A program made the position numbers and the translations under genes. A stretch of DNA of 64,000 nt from Ceriagrion tenellum (lineage: Eukaryota > Arthropoda > Insecta > Odonata > Coenagrionidae). Positions 56,500 through 64,000 of the stretch are shown piece by piece. Every line of letters begins with the position of its first letter. Position 1 is the first letter of the stretch. The stretch is taken from assembly GCA_963169105.1 (NCBI GenBank), contig OY720636.1:150408500-150472499 (forward strand), written 5' to 3'. The notes below the pieces were generated by a model, which was not told the origin of the DNA, ran no database searches, and was given only the letters and a program-made list of their open reading frames with translations.

Positions 56500-57305
56500 C
56501 GAAGGACTCACTGTTCGTGCTGTATACCTGAGAGACTGCAGGTTACGACCGCTTCAGTCTTTCGTGATAGTCGAATGTAATTATGCTGCCCGGCTACCGG
56601 TTTCTTTACAGCGATTTAAATTAGCGAGACTTATTTAACTTTTATCGAAAGGAAAGAAATTTAGCGTGCTAAATTTCTGAGAATTAGTTTTGTCTTACGG
56701 CGACAGCAATCCATCTCTATAGCAAAAACCAAATGATTTTCTGCTTATTTTCTCCCGTTTACATTAATCATTGATGCGGTTACCAAGCTCGTCGATAGGC
56801 ATCGCATTGTGATGCAACGTGCTATATATTTTATGGCCGTGGAGTTTATTCCTCCAGCATGGTCACACCGCAAGAAATGATCAGTGAAGATAAACTCCTT
56901 AACAAGTAATTGGTTGGTCAAAATAAAGCCTAGCTTTTCTGGTATCTAATGTTCAATGTTTACATTTGCAACTTAATGTCCAATTTTAAAAATCATAACT
57001 TAAAATGAACTTATTTCCAGTCAAATCAGTTTTCGACTTAATCGCAGTTATTGGGTTCATAAACCTGTTTAGCAGTGAAGTATTGCATTTAAAGAGGACA
57101 CTTTTCTAAGTGTGTAAAATAAATTGATTAATAGCGTACAGTTATGTGTAAGATCCGTCTTCAGGCGAGAGAAGTAATGACCAACGGCACCGCGATGGAT
57201 CTGTTCAAACCTTATTGAACTCAATTGATGTTATACGGTAGATTAGGAATAATGTTTAATGGGATACACGGAATATTATCGCGGACAGTAGAAGACACTT
57301 GGAAA
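56500..57305. other. No feature recognised
   Basis: AT-rich unique DNA upstream of the CR1 deletion copy. Confidence 0.35.
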
Positions 57306-57309
57306 CTGT

Positions 57310-58340
57310 AGTCGTTGCCTTAATCGTTGTTGTTTTAATGAAGTTGATCATATATTTGAAAGCGCAGATATAGTAATTGGAACAGAAAGCTGGTTTTTAG
57401 AGGATATTAGCGATAGCGAAGTTTTTCCGACGGGATATAAAATCTTTAGACGGGATGGACCAGATAGGACTGGCGGCGGAGTATTTTAAGCAGTTAAATC
57501 GCAATTGAATAGTTTTGAACACAAATTAGACGACAGTGAAATAGAGAGCGTGTGGTGTACTATTAAGCAACAAAATAATAGAAATATACATATATGTTCA
57601 TTTTACAGACCACCAGTTTTTAAAATAAACGTTATGTACAAATTAGAAACTCAGTTATCATCATTTACCTCGAGAGATAACAAAAGCGTAATAATTATAG
57701 ATGGAGATCTCAACCTCCCGGCTATTAATTGGAAAACCATTAGCGTTGAAACAAGTTCAAGGGGGCGTGATATAAGTAAGGCTTTAATTAATATACTTTC
57801 ACACCACCCTCTAACTCAAGTTGTAAACGAACCTACGAGAGGCAGTAAGACATTAGATCTTTTAGCTGTTAGTCACCCTACTATTATTTAACATTTCGGT
57901 ATCCTCGAAGACGTAAGTGATCAAAAAGCAGCACGCTTCGTTAGAAACTGCTACCGGCGTACATAGTGTTACACAACTGTTAGAGGGATTGAGGTGGGAG
58001 CCCCTAGAGACTCGGAGGCTGCACGATAGGCTTAGGCGGCTTGATAAATTCAGAACAGATATTTTTCAGAGCGACACAGAGAATATTATCATGACACCTC
58101 ACTACATTTCTAGGTCTAAAAGATGCAATAAAATAAAGAGATATTCTGACGAACAGATAGGTACAAAAACTCGTTCTTTCCACGCACAATAAGTGACCAC
58201 ATTAAAAACTGAGCTCCTCCAAACACACTCTCATAGGACATGTCACCATCTCACCTCCAAAACTTTCACATCTTTACACGGTTGGTGACCTACCACGCCC
58301 TGCCACACGCTCGCGGGGTAGTATGTACATGTAGATGTAG
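57310..58340 (+). mobile_element. CR1-family LINE with the reverse transcriptase deleted
   Basis: 57345-57890 encodes the endonuclease: FESADIVIGTESWFLED, YKIFRRDGPDRTGGGVF (then a TAA), VWCTIKQQNNRNIHICSFYR, DGDLNLPAINW and RGSKTLDLLAVSHP. At about 57920 the sequence jumps to the extreme C-terminal block: KAARFVRNCYRRT, LRWEPLETRRLHDRLRRLDK, FRTDIFQSDTENIIMTPHY. The family 3' UTR follows and ends in GTACATGTAGATGTAG at 58340. The thumb and all RT catalytic motifs (about 1.5 kb in the copy at 48.7 kb) are missing. The joint could be a deletion after insertion or template switching. Confidence 0.85.
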
Positions 58341-58344
58341 AATC

Positions 58345-60775
58345 GTAAATATTGCCCCAATAAGGAGTGAATTAGATGATGCTTCGACTCAACTCTGACG
58401 TAGCTTAAACTTCTCAACAGAGTTTACGTTCCTAGGATGGAGAATGAATTAATAACTTTCATATATCAAATGGCACAAAACAGTGCATCCATCGAGACGG
58501 GGAAATTCAGTCCTCATCGCCACTTTAAATGCCGTTGCCTCTCGATCTCGAAAGCGAACACGAATATGTGAACAGGGGAATGAACCAATGCAGAATTGAG
58601 TTTATTAAAACACTGACGTGTGCTTCGGCAACGTGCCAGAACGGAAATCCATGGAAGGAACTGGTGGTGAATATAAAACATGTACAATGAATATAAAACG
58701 GTCTAAAAGACCACGGTAATCGCTCAAAAAATGCACAAACTAGTTTTGAATTTTTTAAAGAAGAACCTTGGGACATAATAAACCCACGTCTTATTAAGTT
58801 GGAATACCGGACAGTTGTAGAGGGTCAGCCATAATAGGCGACTCGGGTCGCAGCCGGCGATATCAACTCGAGTTCGGGGATAAACAATTAAAATCCGAGG
58901 GAAGGTGTTGTGTAAAGGAGAGAGAGAGAGAGAAGAGGCAAACACTCGTTTGGATAAAGTAGATGGACGTGTGAGACTCTCTCTCGTGCGTTAAAAGGAG
59001 TCAGACGAAAAAAGGGAGACATTCTCTCCCTGAGAGCCAGAGGAGGTAGAGAGGTTCCGTAAAAGGTGCGATTGGATTGTGCACTGACAAGTGAGATGAA
59101 TAGTGTCCAGGGTATTGGTGTTCGTCTGGAGCCAGGGACATGAGGACACGGCGAATATCTTATACAGACAGCCCGACCCCCTTCCACTGTGGCACCAAAT
59201 CCAGTTTCACGTATTGTACATCTCAAAGGAATAGTGGTCGACTAATTTTTAGGACCTTTCATGTTCACCCAAGGGTGATCTTAATACTTTATAACGTGCA
59301 ATACAGGCGTAGTCAAATGTTTTCAACTCGTGCACAAGAAGATTCAAAGTAAATTCATTAACATATTCAAAGATGTCTGTTTTGTTAACCTGTTTTCTTA
59401 AGGTCAAGGGTAATGGTACGAGAATATTCAATAAGAAGTAGTAAGGGTAACTTATTGAAGTGTTGAAATTGTAACCATTGAAGTTCTGTGACAGGGTTCA
59501 AGTTATTGTGTTATTATATAGTGGTACAAGGAAATATTATATGCTGATATAATGCTCATTTACCGAATAGCCAAAATTAGGAGAAATAAATTAAGGAAAG
59601 TAATGTCAGCAAGACAAGTACGTGGATAGGGAGTATTCACGTAAAAGAACAAAAGGCGGTTTTATTTTATGCATAAAACCGTGAATTTAAGCATTATAAA
59701 ATAGGAAAGATATGTTATTACATTTTGGCGACGAACCATAATGTTACATTTTGGCGATTACGTGAAGACCACGGTCTTAAATGTTAATAAGAACAAAACA
59801 AAAATATATCATTATTTTTGTTAAAACCTACAGATGGAAACCAAATGATGAGTACAAAATATGTAGCAATATAAGAAAACATACCTGTAATCCCATTAGC
59901 TTGCTGACCCTAAGATCACGTGTATTACAATAGGTATTGCGACGACTTCTCCGGCAATAAGAAACATTTTAATAATCTCTTTTCACTCCAATACTCAATA
60001 TTTATTGGTGTGGAACTCAAAAATTAATCAAAGTGACCTGGAGACGCTCGGTGCAATATGAGCAGCGGTGTAGTCTATAAAAACAAGTGGTTTGATGAAA
60101 ACATGTCCCATTTTTGTCTTAAAATAATGAGGCACTTATTCCGCCAGTGTGTTAATAAAATGAAGGCCCTAACATTTTTCATTCAAGATGGAGTATTTAA
60201 TGGCTACTCCAGAGAGATTTTATTTCAATGCATTGCACATCAATTGAGTAATCAATTTCAAGTTTTGCTTAGCTATTAAACTCAGTTTTCATCGTTCGAG
60301 GAGCAACTGAAAAGAAATCAGCTGACAGAAAAACTAACTATACGCGGCGAGGGAAAATTGTCGTTGGGCTTTTTACATAGTCGGAGATAACACCCTCTTA
60401 TTTAACGTAATTGCTCACTATAAATAGGGTTTGTCCAACTGTTGTACAGGGCAGGAATAATGTCACAAGTGATGTTTTCGGCGGTTATTCCAGAAAGCGC
60501 AAGGATATGAAGCATATTATCTTGAAGGCCTCGTTATTGAATGTCCTCTGGCAGCAGCAATGAGGATGTTCCAAGGAGCGTTTCATCTACCTAGGAGATG
60601 GGAATATATCCTTGAAATAGAAGGCACTGCAGCTGTTCACTCAAGTAATTAAAACTCACTTCAATGCGGCTATGCATCGCGATAAAGTAATTTTACCTAA
60701 TTAGAAGGTATGCGATGACGCATTACGTGGCTAGATGTTAATATTACAGGCTACACATTTTATATCTAATTTTAG
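58345..60775. other. No gene recognised
   Basis: Mostly unique DNA, with a GAGAGAGA run near 58919. TACATTTTGGCGA occurs twice (59719 and 59743). TGGCGAC-type words can be LTR-element primer sites, but no LTR ends were found. Frames of up to 112 codons have no domain. Confidence 0.35.
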
Positions 60776-60779
60776 ATAC

Positions 60780-60814
60780 ATTGCCAAGTGGTAACTTGAA
60801 CTCCACTTGGCAAT
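60780..60814. repeat. Perfect 12-bp inverted repeat (hairpin)
   Basis: ATTGCCAAGTGG and CCACTTGGCAAT are separated by the 11-nt loop TAACTTGAACT. It would form a stable stem-loop in DNA or RNA. No neighbouring gene explains it. Confidence 0.8.
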
Positions 60815-60929
60815 AATCTTTTGTCGTAAAGGTTTCCTTGGTGACTTCTTACCTCCATGGAGTCAAACTTTTCTCTAAATATTTAGAAATATGACGGGGA
60901 AATTGGCGGATAAAAAATTTTCCGAAGAA

Positions 60930-62400
60930 AGAGGTTTTGCGGAGAGTGATTTCGTGGCCAGTGGATGTGGCAATTGCAGCGCGTCTTATTATTCTCGTCC
61001 GGGTGCAGCGCTTGCAAGACACGTTCTCCCACGAGACCACTGAAGCGATATTTGTTTCGGTAATTCAATTACGATTGGGCAAAAAAACGCTTCCACCCTA
61101 CCTTCTCCCCCCATTGGTCGGAAGGGCTCCGTGTCGCGGTGCGCCTTGCGGTCGAAGAGGTGGAAGGGGGTGGAGTGGGGTAGCGCGGCATTGCGTGTGG
61201 AGCCGAAGGAGTGAGAGAGTTGGAGGGAGGGAGCGTGGAAGAGGTTCGGATGTGCCCCGCGGCCGGAGGTCAGCGCGCATGCGGAGTGTGGGGAGGGGGG
61301 GGGGTCACGCAAAAAACCTCCGGCGCTTCGCCACCTCTCCCAAACCTACTCCCCCCACATCTCCCATCTCCCATACCCCTCGCTTTTTTTTACCTCCCGC
61401 CGCTCGCGGAGTGCGTTATTCCCGTTTAAACATTCCGCCGTCTCTTCCTCTATTTAATAAAAAGAAAGAGGAACTTTTTTTATCACCCTCGGCCCCCTCT
61501 TACCATCATCGTGTAATGAATGTTTGCATTATCCAGTCGGGTGAGCGGGCGGAGAGCGAGGGGGTGTGGCGCATGCAAAAAATAGAGCCCGCCCATTCGG
61601 ATGGGAAGGAAGGAGGGAGGTTCGGGGGGGGGGGGTGGAATAAAGGGGTGTCCCTTCGGTTGACCCCTTCCGTCCTGGCCTCGTGATTTAGGGAGGAAGC
61701 CGGTAACCCCCATTCTGGGGCCCCCCTTTCGGGCGCCATAACTCTCTCTCTCGCGCGACCCCCCCAGCCCAACGTCCCCTCCGGGCCCTATCGACAGTTT
61801 AAATGTTCTTACCACTTTCCAATAACGGGGAGGGGGCATCGAGGGGGGGGGATGAGGCCCTCCAACCGCCGTTTTCCCCCCAATATCATCCCCCGTCTCC
61901 GCCATTTCCATTTTTCATCCCCCACCCTCGCTCCGTCTCTCTCTTCCGCGCAGAAAAAGAAATGTCCCCTTGAGAACTCTCCCCTCCCCCTCCTCTCCAA
62001 CAGACTGCCTCGAACACATTCATCCAACCCTCCCACCGTCCACCCGTCCCCCCACCCCCGCAACTATCTACCCCCACCCCTCCTATCCCCCAAAACATGG
62101 AAATCTATACCCAAGGTTTTTGTTTCTCGCCATTGAAAAGTCGATGCGGGCCCCCGATATCTATTCCGAGGCGGTAGTGGGTCGCTTTTCCTTTCCCGAT
62201 CCTCGCTGCGCGCGCCACGGCGAAATAAACGTCGTGTGGACGGTGCTTCCCTCTGTGGGAGAGGAGGTCTGCAGGGGCGGTAGGGTAAATAGGTGGGGAA
62301 GAGAAGCATTCATCCCACCCCCCCCCCCCCCCCAGAATGAGAGACTGTCTTCGTAAGGGGGTCAGAAGGACCTCTCTCTCTCTCTCTCTCATGTGTCCGG
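60930..62400. other. Large GC-rich island; no gene accepted
   Basis: Alternating G-rich and C-rich tracts, including a C16 run at 62318-62333. The 249-codon plus-strand frame at 60937-61686 and several others on both strands overlap. They translate to Arg/Gly/Pro/Ser-rich sequence with no domain. It could be a CpG island of a gene outside the window. Confidence 0.4.
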
Positions 62401-63235
62401 CCGTGCATTCACGTTTCTCCCGCCATTTTGGACGTGAGCCCAAAACGAGCTGGCTATTTAACTTTGTTCCATGTCTTCTGATGTGGCGAATATTAGCAGT
62501 TTATTTTGTTAAGTACTCGAGACATTCTTCCCTCGTATGTCGCAGTTCTTCCTGAGGTAACAGATTCCTATGTTCAATTTCTTTCGTCTTGTCTTTCCAC
62601 TTCCAATTTCCTCAATCGGTGTTCCTTTTCGTCTGACTCCCAGCTCTCTCTCGGACGTCTTCAATCCTACATTTCACTCTCCACATTTCTGCCGTCGTCT
62701 TATCCTACTCATATTTCCGCCACATCATAAAGTTTTTGTTGCAACACTCCGCCGATTCTGAGATTTGTTCGATATTCTTCCCATTACATTTTTCCTAGCA
62801 TATAAGTTTCAGACAACCGACACATCATCCACGCTAAACTTGGTGACTCGTGAATTGATTTCAATTCGTCTCGTCGATCATATTTTTACTTTATATATTT
62901 ACAACCGCTGATTCATTGTTCACTAACCATGCTTATGTAATGTGATGTGTTTTTGATTGCTCTATCCTTAACATTTTTATTTCCTTAATGCGCCATTAGT
63001 ATGGTAATTCTTTTGAATTGACATTTATAAAATTTCGTTTTTTAACAATACTCCATCCAAAATTGGGTAAGTGGCGCATGATTATTTGACGCATTATCAG
63101 TACTATTGGCACAGTTATTTCCAATTTAACAGCTATTGGAGCCTAAAAAATGAACGAGTCATCCGATAAAACAGCTTTCTTAGCGAATCTGATTACTTTC
63201 AGGATACGTAAAATCATAGACTAAGGTGAATAAGG
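62401..63235. other. No feature recognised
   Basis: Unique DNA becoming AT-rich after 62800. Nothing coding recognised. Confidence 0.35.
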
Positions 63236-63244
63236 GTTCAGTAT

Positions 63245-63400
63245 GGACTAGTGTTAGTGTGTCCGACTCCCATTTTGGGAGTCGCCGGTTCGAGGATATT
63301 TGACGGAAAAATTTTCGCCGCTAGCGGTAGCCAATTTTGACTCGGTCTCGGTACTGACCACATGACAGAGAGGCAGCACTCTCAGCAAAAGCATCGATGT
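63245..63400 (+). repeat. tRNA-like SINE head
   Basis: TAGTGTTAGTGTGTCCG fits a Pol III A box (TRGYNNARNNG), and GGTTCGAGGAT at 63289 approximates a B box, with GACTCCC/GGGAGTC forming an anticodon-like arm between. The acceptor and T stems do not pair, so it is not a tRNA gene. It lies ~200 bp upstream of an RTE endonuclease start, so it may be a separate SINE or part of that element's leader. Confidence 0.45.
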
Positions 63401-63594
63401 TGCAGATCAACTGGCGGTATCAATAGCCACAGCTTCGGATGAGATCGAAGTTCATGGAGTCGGCCTGCGATGTGGAAGGCAGATAGTAGGCTCCCTAAAG
63501 ATGCAACCATGCATCCTTACTCTTTATGACATGATGGCATTCCTCACGATAACATTGGAAGGCTATTGGAAGGGAAACATCAGTTGAGAAGGAC

Positions 63595-64000
63595 AGGTGC
63601 AGTATAGGAACATGGAACATGAGATTTTTAGAGGTGAGCGGGAAGCTGGAGAACGTGAAGATAAAGATTGAGAGGCTAACTCATCATAATGGGAGATTGG
63701 AACGAAGTGGTAGGACATGAAAAAGAGGGAAATTGCTTAGGATATTTCGGACTGGGCAAATGAAATTTCAAGAGATATAGACCAGTAGAGCTCTGCAATG
63801 AGAAGAATATGGTAGTAGCTAACATTCTCTTAAAGCACTATCGGCGTAGGAGGTACACAAGGAAGAAGCCAGGGGATATTTCCAGATATTAAATAGACTA
63901 ATTAGTAGTCGTGGTTAGATACGAGAATCAAGTTAAGAAGTGCAAGAGGTATCCGGGTGCGGACATAAACAGTGATCACAACCTGGTACTCATGGACAAC
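63595..64000 (+). pseudogene. RTE-like LINE endonuclease, 5' part (runs off window)
   Basis: GTWNMRFLEVSGKLENVKIK (~63609-63665) is the start of the AP-type endonuclease. After frameshifts come MGDWNEVVGHEKEGNCLGYF near 63691-63750, LCNEKNMVVANILLKHYRRR near 63790-63850, RYTRKKPGDISRY, and PGADINSDHNLVLMDN at the window edge. The GDWN and SDHN words carry catalytic positions. Stops and shifts make it non-functional. The RT should follow beyond 64000. Confidence 0.85.

Noticed and set aside
59719..59757. LTR-element primer-binding-site-like TGGCGA words
   Set aside because: No LTR, gag or pol sequence was found on either side.
60937..61686. 249-codon plus-strand ORF, longest in the window
   Set aside because: It lies in a GC-rich island with frames open on both strands. 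The translation is Arg/Gly/Pro/Ser-rich with no domain, as expected from composition.
63259..63300. Possible tRNA gene
   Set aside because: Acceptor and T stems do not pair and the anticodon loop lacks the usual bases. It is better explained as a SINE head.
1..64000. CRISPR array, operon, riboswitch or prophage
   Set aside because: No regularly spaced repeats, no closely packed ORFs and no prokaryotic signals. Repeat content and splice signals indicate eukaryotic DNA.

Overview
The window looks like repeat-rich, non-coding nuclear DNA from an animal, most likely an arthropod. The basis for this is the mixture of retroelement families (CR1-like LINEs, RTE-like LINEs, Penelope-like elements with GIY-YIG domains, a copia gag, tRNA-derived SINEs), DNA-transposon debris (hAT, PIF/Harbinger-like and other terminal-inverted-repeat elements), GT-AG splice signals with short introns, and the lack of operons or closely packed ORFs. 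The species cannot be fixed from the sequence alone. No bacterial, plasmid or phage features and no CRISPR array were seen.

Layout. 1-2.1 kb: no gene, one CpG-rich patch. 2.15-2.80 kb: an element with ~125 bp inverted ends. 2.88-4.35 kb: an old LINE broken by a CR1 fragment. 4.3-7.8 kb: GC-rich and AT-rich unique DNA with one short MITE and a retroelement relic. 7.8-8.7 kb: a 5'-truncated CR1. 11.7-17.2 kb: a Penelope-like cluster with two diverging copies, one carrying a 5' inversion and the other split by a ~1.09 kb hAT remnant that still encodes a BED zinc finger. The AT-rich DNA between the copies holds the only candidate host gene, the last two exons of an unrecognised minus-strand gene. 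17.6-22 kb: CR1 and RTE scraps and a hAT MITE with a perfect 8-bp target duplication. 22-32 kb: mostly no recognisable features apart from purine/pyrimidine-skewed GC-rich islands and two Penelope-tail-like motifs. 32.9-45.2 kb: CR1 tails, a hAT MITE, tRNA-derived SINEs (one pair forming a large palindrome) and a dead LINE. 45.4-48.3 kb: a third Penelope copy and an RTE 3' half. 48.7-52.6 kb: a nearly full-length CR1 whose ORF1 encodes an SGNH-type esterase. 52.9-54.3 kb: a copia gag with a probable LTR. 54.8-55.4 kb: a PIF/Harbinger-like MITE. 57.3-58.3 kb: a CR1 with its reverse transcriptase deleted. 60.8-62.4 kb: a GC-rich island. 63.2-64 kb: a tRNA-like head and the endonuclease start of an RTE element that runs off the window.

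Functionally this is a graveyard of retroelements plus the non-autonomous elements that use their machinery. Many short pieces share one 3' tail, the CR1 tail ending in a TGTAGA-type repeat, which is expected if CR1 reverse transcriptase primes on that tail and usually fails to copy the rest. I found no convincing new multi-gene system. The most unusual items are the nested hAT/Penelope locus, hammerhead-like motifs in Penelope tails, the esterase-bearing CR1, the CR1 deletion derivative, and the SINE and Penelope-tail palindromes.
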